Origin: Gammaproteobacteria bacterium
GTDB lineage: Bacteria; Pseudomonadota; Gammaproteobacteria; GCA-001735895
Direction of reading: 5' to 3'
Length of the DNA stretch: 6,810 nucleotides
Assembly: GCA_029864065.1 (NCBI GenBank)
Contig: JAOTUD010000154.1
Span: forward strand, 1 to 6,810
The first letter of the stretch is position 1, and each line of letters starts with the position of its first letter. Below are positions 1-4,809 of the stretch, in pieces. The notes under the pieces were generated by a model. The model did no database searches, had not been told where the DNA came from, and saw nothing but the letters and a program-made list of their open reading frames with translations. The position numbers and the translations under genes are program-made.

Positions 1-218
1 GCTGCCAGCTTGCTAACGGCGGCCTTGTCGTTGATATCGAGCGCCAGCGCGCGCAGGTTCCGACCCAGCTCGCTCTCGAGCGCCTCGAGCCTGTCGAGGC
101 TACGCGCCGTGGCGACGACGCGATAATCGTGCTTGACCAGCAGTCGGCAGATCGCCTCGCCGATACCACTGCTTGCACCGGTAACCAGCGCGGTCTTGCC
201 GCCATTTTCGATCGTCAT
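1..218 (-). CDS. Short-chain dehydrogenase/reductase (SDR), N-terminal part, cut by the left edge
   Basis: The first 72 residues of a classical SDR oxidoreductase are visible. The protein starts MTIENGGKTALVTGASSGIG. The Rossmann dinucleotide motif TGxxxGxG is at residues 13-20 (TGASSGIG). The end of the second strand reads VVATAR, and the Arg at 39 is the sort of residue that favours NADP(H). A conserved-type Asp follows in LALDIND (Asp61), which normally contacts the adenine ring. The catalytic Ser/Tyr/Lys lie beyond the window, so the substrate cannot be named. The ATG at 218 is the only sensible start; the ATG at 231 is out of frame. No clear Shine-Dalgarno sequence precedes it. The gene diverges from the MFS transporter. 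Family assignment is secure; the specific function is unknown. Confidence 0.9.
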   Translation of the reverse strand, partial: MTIENGGKTALVTGASSGIGEAICRLLVKHDYRVVATARSLDRLEALESELGRNLRALALDINDKAAVSKLA

Positions 219-241
219 AAGAATATGCCATGGCTATTGCC

Positions 242-265
242 GGGCGTCCATTCTAGTGGACACCC
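242..265. promoter_or_regulatory. Inverted repeat over the SDR -10 region, possible operator
   Basis: GGGCGTCCA (242-250) and TGGACACCC (257-265) are inverted copies with one mismatch and a 6-base centre. The candidate -10 of the SDR promoter (250-255) occupies the centre and one arm edge. A repressor site would be expected in this position. A hairpin in the transcript is less likely, because the predicted start site falls at its edge. No regulator family is recognised from the motif. Confidence 0.35.
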
Positions 266-278
266 GTTGGCAGGTAAA
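250..278 (-). promoter_or_regulatory. Candidate sigma70 promoter for the SDR gene
   Basis: On the minus strand, TTTACC (273-278, 4 of 6 matches to TTGACA) and TAGAAT (250-255, 5 of 6 matches to TATAAT) are separated by exactly 17 bases. The predicted start site is near 243, which leaves a leader of about 25 nt before the SDR ATG at 218. Spacing and position fit well. The match was made by eye and is unproven. Confidence 0.4.
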
Positions 279-562
279 TTAGCCGGCGTCAGTTGGATAA
301 CAGCGACCGCCATTTTACCCGGCTGCCCGGCTGGCCCCGGATTAGCAATCTCACTCCCGGGAGGTCCCGGCGAGCAGCCTCCAGGCGCATGGCCCGGCCT
401 CTGCCCGGAGGTCACGCCTATTGTGCAACCGGCGTTAAGTCGATACCTTTGTCGTTCGAAAACATCTCCGGTGTCGACACGATAGCGCCGGATTCGGGAG
501 GACAGGACCATTGCGACATTTTTCATCACGGCCACGACCGGGCCAACGCTGACGATATCCTG

Positions 563-1765
563 ATGCAGCGCAGCCGGGTCAATTTCCTGTACCTCAATAT
601 CGGGCATTTTCTCGATCATTTATTCATGCTGATCTTCGCCTCGGTCGCGGCTTTGCGGCTGACTGCCGAGTGGGGCATGAGTTATGCCGAGCTGGTTCCC
701 TACGCGACCCCCGGGTTCATCGCCTTCGGTGTTGGCGCGGTCGCGGCCGGCTGGATCGCCGACAAGTGGAGCCGGACGGGCATGATCGTCATCTTCTTTG
801 TCGGCATCGGCCTGAGCTCGATACTGGCCGGCATGGCGAATACCCCGCTGCAAATCGCCGCAAGCCTGACGCTGATAGGAATCTTCGCCGCAATTTATCA
901 CCCGGTGGGTCTCGCCATGGTGGTGCACGGGCGCGAACGCACCGGCATTCCGCTCGCGATCAACGGCATCTACGGCAACATGGGCGTCGCGAGCGCGGCG
1001 CTGGTGACCGGATTCCTGATCGACACGGCCGGCTGGCGCAGCGCGTTCTACCTGCCGGGGGTGGTATCCATCCTGCTCGGCATGTCCTACCTGGTGTTTA
1101 TCAGGAGCGGCGATGACAGGGTTGCCGACCAGGCGGACCTGCAAGCCGAGACTAATAAAGGCGCCGCACCGTCCAGTCCCCGGCATGTGCTGGTGCGGGT
1201 GTTTGCGATCATCTTTTTCACGACGGCGCTGGGCGGCCTGATTTTTCAAAGCACCACCTTCGCGTTACCGAAAATTTTTGCCGAACGCCTGGGCGAAATG
1301 GCGGACACCGCGACCACGGTCGGCTGGTATGCTTTCCTGGTGTTTTCGCTGGCCGCGCTGGCGCAGCTGGTGATCGGCTTTCTGGTCGACCGCCACTCGA
1401 TTCGACTCGTGTTCGCGACCGTGGCAATGCTGCAGGCCGTGTTCTTCTTCATCATGACCCAGCTAAGCGGGTTTGCGGCTTTGCTGGTCGGGGTAGCGTT
1501 CATGTTCGCGGTATTCGGTCAGATCCCGATCAACGACGTGCTGGTGGGGCGTATGGCGCGCAGCGAATGGCGCAGCCGGGCCTACGCGCTGCGCTATGTC
1601 GTGACCTTTTCGGTGATGGCCTCTGCGGTGCCGCTGATCGCCTGGGTGCACGGCAGCTGGGGTTTCGAGCGGCTGTTTCAAATCCTCGGCGTTGCCGCGG
1701 CGACCATTTTTGCCGCCACGCTGATGCTGCCCGGCGCGGAGCGGAGGCTGCGGCAGTCGGACTGA
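563..1765 (+). CDS. Major facilitator superfamily (MFS) transporter, 12 TM
   Basis: A 400-aa inner-membrane secondary transporter of usual MFS length. The first segment contains NIGHFLDHLF (His15, Asp18). The loop after TM2 carries a motif-A sequence, GWIADKWSRTG (63-73). A degenerate second copy, GFLVDRHSIRL (272-282), lies in the matching loop of the C-terminal half. A hydrophilic central loop (about 181-208) separates the two six-helix bundles, and IYHPVG (111-116) lies in the fourth segment region. The H..D pattern in TM1 and the HP motif recall the fosmidomycin-resistance/sugar-like MFS branch, but the substrate cannot be told. ATG 563 is chosen because the membrane protein starts there. 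A TTG at 293 would add 90 Pro/Arg-rich, non-family residues. No Shine-Dalgarno sequence directly precedes 563, so translational coupling to the TGATG overlap is possible. It may be functionally linked to the divergent SDR. Confidence 0.88.
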   Translation: MQRSRVNFLYLNIGHFLDHLFMLIFASVAALRLTAEWGMSYAELVPYATPGFIAFGVGAVAAGWIADKWSRTGMIVIFFVGIGLSSILAGMANTPLQIAASLTLIGIFAAIYHPVGLAMVVHGRERTGIPLAINGIYGNMGVASAALVTGFLIDTAGWRSAFYLPGVVSILLGMSYLVFIRSGDDRVADQADLQAETNKGAAPSSPRHVLVRVFAIIFFTTALGGLIFQSTTFALPKIFAERLGEMADTATTVGWYAFLVFSLAALAQLVIGFLVDRHSIRLVFATVAMLQAVFFFIMTQLSGFAALLVGVAFMFAVFGQIPINDVLVGRMARSEWRSRAYALRYVVTFSVMASAVPLIAWVHGSWGFERLFQILGVAAATIFAATLMLPGAERRLRQSD

Positions 1766-1834
1766 GCAGCGACGCTGGTATTGATCGCGGAGCGATAATC
1801 CTGCTATCCGAAGGGTAACGCGCTATCTCCGAAG

Positions 1835-1857
1835 CGATCCAAATTATGCCTGGATCG
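1835..1857. repeat. Inverted repeat CGATCCA-N9-TGGATCG, possible operator
   Basis: Perfect 7-base arms (1835-1841 and 1851-1857) flank an AT-rich 9-base centre, just upstream of a -10-like TATATAGT stretch. There is no T-run after it, so it is not an intrinsic terminator for the MFS gene. It would lie roughly at the -35 region of the downstream gene, a position compatible with a regulator site. Function is inferred from position only. Confidence 0.3.
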
Positions 1858-1865
1858 TATAGAAA

Positions 1866-1876
1866 TGTTATATAGT
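1866..1876 (+). promoter_or_regulatory. Candidate extended -10 of the PanE-like gene
   Basis: TGTTATATAGT lies in a conspicuously AT-rich patch of a GC-rich 209-base intergenic stretch (1766-1974). It can be read as TG-N-TATATA (extended -10) or as TATAGT (1871-1876, 5 of 6 to consensus). No good -35 was found. The start site would be near 1882, giving a leader of roughly 90 nt. Confidence 0.3.
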
Positions 1877-1974
1877 ACGCCGCTGCCTGTCGCTGGCGGA
1901 TGTTGGCCAGGCCAGATACTCGACCTGGCGACGGGACCGGCGCTTCCGCAACCGTACACTAACCGTTGGTAAAC

Positions 1975-3051
1975 ATGATGAAACGCAGTAAAGAGATACT
2001 GATACTAGGCGCCTCCTACGGATCCCTGCTGGGCGCAAAACTCGCCCTGGCCGGCCACAAGGTCCACCTGGTGTGCCTGCCGCAGGAAGCCGAGGTAATT
2101 AATGAAAATGGCGTGCTGGTGCGCATGCCCGTGCGCGGCCGCCCCGAGCCGGTGTTGATCGATTCGAAAACCCTGGCGGGAGAGGTTACCGCGGGCGGCC
2201 CGGAAGCGGTCGACGTCGACCGCTTCGACCTGGTTGCGCTGGCGATGCAGGAACCGCAGTATCGTCTCGATGAGATACGCTCGCTGCTGCAGCGCATCGG
2301 GGACGCCGGAAAACCGTGCATGTCGATCATGAACATGCCGCCCCTGCCTTATCTCAGGAGAATTCCGGGTCTCGACTGCGATGCCCTGCGTGAGTGCTAC
2401 GTCGACGCCAGCGTATGGGACGCCCTCGAACCCTCGCTGGTGACCTTGTGCAGCCCCGATCCGCAGGCATTTCGTCCCCCGGGGGAACCGCTCAACCTGC
2501 TGCAGGTTGCCCTGCCGACCAACTTCAAGGCCGCCCGCTTCGAGCGTGACGAGCATACCGAACTGCTGCGTCAGCTCGAACGGGACATCGTCGACGCCAG
2601 GCTGAACGTCGACGGCGAAGAGATCGAACTCCCGGTAAAGCTCAGGGTGCACGATTCGATCTTCGTACCCATGGCTAAATGGAGCATGCTGCTGACCGGT
2701 AACTATCGCTGCATTCAGCGCGACCGGTTGATCGCGATCAGGGACGCGGTGCACGGCGATATTGCCGAGTCGAAACGAATTTACGACTGGGTGGCAGACC
2801 TGTGCATTACCTTGGGTGCAGACCGAGACGACCTGGTGCCGTTCGAAAAGTATGCCAAGGCGGCAGAAGGCCTGGAAAAGCCGTCCTCGGCCGCGCGCGC
2901 GCTCGATAGCGGCGCGGTTTTCATCGAGCGGGTCGACCTGCTGGTGAAAAACGTCGCGCTGCAGCACGGGTTGCGCGACAGCGCGATCGACCAGATCGTC
3001 GACGACGTCGAATTCCGGCTGGAGCGAAACCGCGCCCTGAAAGCAAGCTAG
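1975..3051 (+). CDS. Ketopantoate reductase-like (PanE/ApbA-fold) NAD(P)-dependent oxidoreductase
   Basis: A 358-aa protein. The N-terminus is a Rossmann strand-turn-helix, ILILGASYGSLLGAKLALAG (8-27), followed by HKVHLVCLP. The layout is that of 2-dehydropantoate 2-reductases, which reduce ketopantoate with NADPH. In the C-terminal half, PMAKWSMLLTGNYRCI (232-247) aligns by eye with the PanE segment carrying the catalytic Lys. It keeps Lys235 and an Asn eight residues on (Asn243), but the intermediate Asn is Leu239. KPSSAARALDSG...ERVDLL (302-323) matches the PanE C-terminal Ser-Ser...Glu region, with Glu318 at the acidic position. The protein is about 50-60 residues longer than typical PanE; the extra sequence lies at about 120-220. 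I infer a PanE-fold reductase that need not act on ketopantoate. The start could equally be ATG 1978; the TTG at 1966 is less likely. Transcription ends at the hairpin just downstream. Confidence 0.75.
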   Translation: MMKRSKEILILGASYGSLLGAKLALAGHKVHLVCLPQEAEVINENGVLVRMPVRGRPEPVLIDSKTLAGEVTAGGPEAVDVDRFDLVALAMQEPQYRLDEIRSLLQRIGDAGKPCMSIMNMPPLPYLRRIPGLDCDALRECYVDASVWDALEPSLVTLCSPDPQAFRPPGEPLNLLQVALPTNFKAARFERDEHTELLRQLERDIVDARLNVDGEEIELPVKLRVHDSIFVPMAKWSMLLTGNYRCIQRDRLIAIRDAVHGDIAESKRIYDWVADLCITLGADRDDLVPFEKYAKAAEGLEKPSSAARALDSGAVFIERVDLLVKNVALQHGLRDSAIDQIVDDVEFRLERNRALKAS

Positions 3052-3071
3052 GTTTGCAACAGCTTCTCCCC

Positions 3072-3100
3072 GGTGGTCTGCGGGGTCAGATCACCCTTTT
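3072..3100 (+). terminator. Intrinsic terminator after the PanE-like gene
   Basis: GGTGGTCTG (3072-3080) pairs with CAGATCACC (3087-3095), giving nine base pairs including one G-U. The loop is the 6 bases CGGGGT, and CTTTT follows. It starts 20 bases after the stop codon. On the minus strand no T-run follows the hairpin, so it should not terminate the converging HIG1 transcript. A competing CCCCG/CGGGG pairing (3068-3072/3081-3085) also exists. Confidence 0.6.
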
Positions 3101-3136
3101 CCGCCCGGCGTTAATGACCCGCGAGCTATCTGGTTA

Positions 3137-3328
3137 TCAACTGGCCAGGAAAAAAGCGAACAATAACAACAGCAACGTGACCGCCTGCATCCCAACCCGG
3201 GCCGCCATCAGCTGAGTTCCGTGTTTCTCGTCAAAATCCCCGCCGTGGGACATGGACCAGATTCCGGTACCCATCACTGCGACGGTTATCAGGAGAGCAG
3301 CAATAATTAACCAGGTTAAGAGACTCAT
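3137..3328 (-). CDS. HIG1-domain (hypoxia-induced protein) twin-TM protein
   Basis: A 63-aa inner-membrane protein. TM1 is at about residues 4-24. A short polar loop rich in Gly/Asp/His (SHGGDFDEKHG, 27-37) joins it to TM2 (about 46-62). The segment LMAARVGMQAV (40-50) is the signature of the HIG1 (HIG_1_N) family: an Arg-Val followed four residues later by Gln, leading into the second helix. Size and two-helix layout are those of bacterial HIG1 proteins. The eukaryotic relatives (HIGD1A, Rcf1) associate with cytochrome c oxidase and the respiratory supercomplex, so a role at a terminal oxidase is plausible but inferred. ATG 3328 is chosen over the GTG at 3343 because a strong Shine-Dalgarno lies between them. 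An FNR-type box and -10 lie upstream, fitting low-oxygen control. Confidence 0.82.
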   Translation of the reverse strand: MSLLTWLIIAALLITVAVMGTGIWSMSHGGDFDEKHGTQLMAARVGMQAVTLLLLLFAFFLAS

Positions 3329-3335
3329 GATATTT

Positions 3336-3341
3336 ACCTCC
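3336..3341 (-). promoter_or_regulatory. Shine-Dalgarno GGAGGT fixing the HIG1 start
   Basis: GGAGGT on the minus strand lies 7 bases before ATG 3328. It overlaps the region that would be coding if the upstream GTG (3343) were used, so ATG 3328 is the start. Confidence 0.8.
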
Positions 3342-3356
3342 ACGTGGTAAAGATCG

Positions 3357-3362
3357 ATATTA
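3357..3362 (-). promoter_or_regulatory. -10 element (TAATAT) of the HIG1 promoter
   Basis: TAATAT on the minus strand (4 of 6 to TATAAT) places the transcription start at about 3350, 22 bases before the start codon. There is no good sigma70 -35; an FNR-type box takes its place. This is the layout of class II FNR-activated promoters. Confidence 0.5.
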
Positions 3363-3370
3363 GCCCCGTG

Positions 3371-3380
3371 TAAACCGGTT
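3371..3380. repeat. TAAACCGGTT repeat, copy 1
   Basis: First of two identical 10-base copies in this intergenic region, built around the palindrome AACCGGTT. This copy lies between the FNR-type box and the -10 of the HIG1 promoter, where a bound repressor would block transcription. Confidence 0.4.
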
Positions 3381-3384
3381 AATA

Positions 3385-3398
3385 TTGATGAGCGTCAA
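3385..3398 (-). promoter_or_regulatory. FNR/Anr-type box upstream of the HIG1 gene
   Basis: On the minus strand the site reads TTGAC-GCTC-ATCAA, one mismatch from the CRP/FNR-family consensus TTGAT-N4-ATCAA. Its centre (3391.5) is exactly 41.5 bases upstream of the start site predicted from TAATAT (about 3350), the canonical class II activator distance. FNR, Anr, Dnr and FixK-like regulators share this half-site, so the exact regulator is not determined. Confidence 0.62.
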
Positions 3399-3465
3399 TG
3401 CACTCACGTTAATACTCTACCCCGCCATCGCCCGGCAATTCCAATTCGCGCCCGAACAGGCTTGA

Positions 3466-3475
3466 TAAACCGGTT
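3466..3475. repeat. TAAACCGGTT repeat, copy 2
   Basis: Second copy, 95 bases from the first in the same orientation. It is embedded in the perfect 10-base palindrome AAACCGGTTT (3467-3476). It lies near the middle of the HIG1/DUF336 intergenic region. Its binding protein is unknown. Confidence 0.4.
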
Positions 3476-3536
3476 TGCCCACTCGCGTACAAACAGTCGG
3501 CCGGGAAATCGCCGAACCGGCGCGCGCCATTTCCGC

Positions 3537-3550
3537 TTGATTTGGATCAA
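3537..3550 (+). promoter_or_regulatory. Perfect FNR/Anr-type box upstream of the DUF336 gene
   Basis: TTGAT-TTGG-ATCAA matches the FNR-family consensus at all ten defined positions and extends to the 16-base palindrome CTTGATTTGGATCAAG (3536-3551). The box centre is 3543.5. A TATGCT -10 (3592-3597) would give a start near 3604 with the box at about -60.5, close to the class I distance (-61.5). A weaker TTGTAT (3575-3580) would put it near -43.5, close to class II. Either leaves a short leader before ATG 3629. Confidence 0.68.
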
Positions 3551-3628
3551 GTAAACCCTTCGCGACGATCAATTTTGTATGCCGCAGGGTGTATGCTTTT
3601 TCAGTATTTACGGCGGGAGGATATAGCG

Positions 3629-4135
3629 ATGAGGCTGTTCAAGATTCTTTTTGCGTTGGCGTTGTTGCTGCTCGTGTCCGCGGGTAAGGGCGTTGCCGAT
3701 GAACACGCGTTGTTTACCACGCAGACCCTGATCCCCGAGACGGCGCTCAAGGCGGCAACTGCGGCGCTCAAAAAATGCCGCGCCGAAGGCTACCAGGTCG
3801 CGGTCGCCGTGGTCGACCGCATGGGTAACATGCAGGTCATGATTCGCGACCGCTTCGCCGGGGCACATACGCCGGATACCGCGCGGCGCAAGGCCTGGAC
3901 CGCAGCCAGTTTCCGTACCAACACCACCGACCTGCTGGAGATAACCGGTCCGGGTCAGCCACAGGCCGGGATACGGCATGTCACCGGCGCGTTGATGATA
4001 GGCGGCGGCATGCTCATCGAGGCAGCCGGATCGCTGGTAGGCGCGATCGGTGTTTCGGGTGCTCCCGGCGGCGACCAGGACGATCTGTGCGCGGCTGCCG
4101 GGATCGCGGCAATCGAAGCGGACATCTCGTTCTAA
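3629..4135 (+). CDS. Secreted GlcG/HbpS-family (DUF336) protein, probable heme-binding
   Basis: A 168-aa protein. Residues 1-23 are a signal peptide: MRLFK, a Leu/Ala/Val-rich core, then GVA with probable cleavage before Asp24, so it should be periplasmic. The mature part matches the GlcG/HbpS fold in order: TLIPETALKAATAALKKC, VAVAVVDRMGNMQVMIRDR (58-76), TARRKAWTAASF (84-95), a glycine-rich IGGGMLIEAAGSLVGAIGVSG (about 124-144) and GGDQDDLCAAAGIAAI. HbpS of Streptomyces reticuli, in this family, binds heme and senses redox stress. Other members are of unknown role, so heme binding here is inferred. ATG 3629 is chosen because GGGAGG (3615-3620) lies 8 bases upstream and it starts the signal peptide; an ATG at 3542 would add 29 residues and overlap the FNR-type box. 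The ion channel gene follows after 81 bases and may be co-transcribed. Confidence 0.85.
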   Translation: MRLFKILFALALLLLVSAGKGVADEHALFTTQTLIPETALKAATAALKKCRAEGYQVAVAVVDRMGNMQVMIRDRFAGAHTPDTARRKAWTAASFRTNTTDLLEITGPGQPQAGIRHVTGALMIGGGMLIEAAGSLVGAIGVSGAPGGDQDDLCAAAGIAAIEADISF

Positions 4136-4154
4136 GCGTAAGGATTCCGACAAA

Positions 4155-4191
4155 CCGGCAGAAATACGAAATTGCTGGAGATTCCTGCCGG
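4155..4191 (+). other. Hairpin between the DUF336 and ion channel genes
   Basis: CCGGCAG (4155-4161) pairs perfectly with CTGCCGG (4185-4191) across a 23-base loop. Flanking AAA and TTT could extend the stem after a small bulge. No T-run follows, so it is not a standard terminator. It lies entirely in the 81-base gap, ending 25 bases before the channel start codon. It could modulate read-through, transcript stability or translation of the channel gene. Confidence 0.35.
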
Positions 4192-4216
4192 CGGTTTCGG
4201 ATCAGGGGAAAATCGC

Positions 4217-4717
4217 ATGAAACGACCCACACGTCACGCGCGCCTGAAACGCTTCGCCGCGGATATTTACGCGCACACGCCGTTCATCGGAATGGTGCTC
4301 CTGCTGGTGGTCGGATGGCTCCTGTTTTCCGGCGGACTTTTCCTCGCGGAGCGCGGCGCCGCGGGAACGTCGATCGATTCCTACGGCAAGGCCCTGTACT
4401 GGGGTATCGCGGCCTTTTCCACCGCCGGCATCGCCGATACGCCGGTCAGCGGCGGCGCCATGATTATCGGTGGTATCTGGATCGTGCTCGGCTCGATGCT
4501 GTTCTTTGGTGCAATCGTCGCCACCGTGACTTCTTATTTCATGCGGCCGATGCAGAGCCCGCACAAGAAGATCATCGAAACCATCGAGTACAACCTGGAG
4601 CAGCTCGAAGAATTGACGATAGAAGAACTCGACCTGCTGAAAGAGACGGTCGATACGCTGATCGTCCACGTCGAAAAGCTCAAGAAAAAGCGGGAACGAA
4701 ACAGGCCTGCCGACTGA
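4217..4717 (+). CDS. Two-TM potassium-channel-like ion channel (Ion_trans_2) with atypical filter
   Basis: A 166-aa inner-membrane protein with a basic N-terminus (MKRPTRHARLKRF). TM1 is at about 23-43, the pore helix at about 57-68 (GKALYWGIAAFS), the filter at 69-74 and TM2 at about 81-108. The Glu/Leu/Lys-rich tail (about 116-160) has heptad-like spacing and is a likely coiled coil for tetramer assembly. The filter position reads TAGIAD where K+ channels have TVGYGD: Thr69, Gly71 and Asp74 are kept, but Tyr is Ile72 and the second Gly is Ala73. Topology and length fit a minimal KcsA/NaK-like channel without an RCK domain. Ion selectivity is therefore uncertain. ATG 4217 is chosen for the upstream AGGGGAA (4204-4210). 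An alternative ATG at 4172 would add 15 residues and include the hairpin region. Confidence 0.8.
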   Translation: MKRPTRHARLKRFAADIYAHTPFIGMVLLLVVGWLLFSGGLFLAERGAAGTSIDSYGKALYWGIAAFSTAGIADTPVSGGAMIIGGIWIVLGSMLFFGAIVATVTSYFMRPMQSPHKKIIETIEYNLEQLEELTIEELDLLKETVDTLIVHVEKLKKKRERNRPAD

Positions 4718-4729
4718 TTTTCGCCAGCC

Positions 4730-4743
4730 GCGGCGTTCGCCGC
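4730..4743 (+). terminator. Weak candidate terminator hairpin after the ion channel gene
   Basis: GCGGCG-TT-CGCCGC is a perfect inverted repeat starting 13 bases after the channel stop codon. It is followed by AATTCT rather than a T-run, so termination would be weak or factor-assisted. Confidence 0.3.
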
Positions 4744-4768
4744 AATTCTATAACGTCGCATTCGCGCT

Positions 4769-4774
4769 TATAAT
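4769..4774 (+). promoter_or_regulatory. Consensus -10 (TATAAT) of the acyl-CoA dehydrogenase gene
   Basis: A perfect TATAAT 35 bases before ATG 4810 puts the start site at about 4781 with a leader of about 29 nt. The -35 at 17-base spacing (TTCTAT, 4746-4751) matches only its first two bases. The promoter may need an activator or be modest in strength. Confidence 0.5.
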
Positions 4775-4809
4775 GCCCCGATTCATTCAAAAGCGGGTCT
4801 TTAGCGTCC

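Larger units (their letters stand above)
219..562. other. 344-base non-coding gap between divergent SDR and MFS genes
   Basis: No convincing gene is seen on either strand. The SDR promoter and inverted repeat lie at the left end. A small perfect inverted repeat, CCGGGA-GG-TCCCGG, is at 357-370. At the right end a strong Shine-Dalgarno-like GGGAGG (496-501) stands well upstream of the MFS start. It precedes a 17-codon frame (ATT at 510) whose TGA overlaps the MFS ATG as TGATG at 561-565. This may be a leader peptide, or chance. No convincing -35/-10 pair for the MFS gene was found. Confidence 0.6.

Noticed and set aside
293..562. 90-codon N-terminal extension of the MFS protein from a TTG
   Set aside because: The extra residues are Pro/Arg/His-rich, not membrane-like, and precede a normal MFS start. 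Total length without them is the usual 400 aa.
215..619. 134-codon minus-strand frame across the SDR/MFS gap
   Set aside because: Its lower half is Pro/Gly-rich low-complexity sequence with no family pattern. It overlaps the MFS N-terminus, and its stop falls at the SDR start. No Shine-Dalgarno is apparent.
1784..1796. ATCGC-GGA-GCGAT hairpin after the MFS gene as a terminator
   Set aside because: The stem is only 5 bases with a 3-base loop, and AATCC rather than a T-run follows.
1886..1935. CCTGTCGC/GCGACGGG pairing in the leader of the PanE-like gene, possible riboswitch
   Set aside because: Only one imperfect 8-base stem (with a G-U) and a competing CCAGG/CCTGG stem are present. No known riboswitch core is recognisable, and GC-rich DNA gives such pairings by chance.
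2005..2967. 320-codon minus-strand frame opposite the PanE-like gene
   Set aside because: It is an antisense shadow of a recognisable Rossmann-fold enzyme, with no motif of its own.
3510..3534. CGCCG-AAC-CGGCG hairpin flanked by GGAAAT/ATTTCC before the DUF336 gene
   Set aside because: It is short, GC-driven, and upstream of the likely transcription start, so RNA folding is unlikely to matter.
4087..4773. 228-codon plus-strand frame overlapping the DUF336 end and the channel gene
   Set aside because: It is Arg-rich, out of frame with two recognised genes, and lacks any domain pattern.
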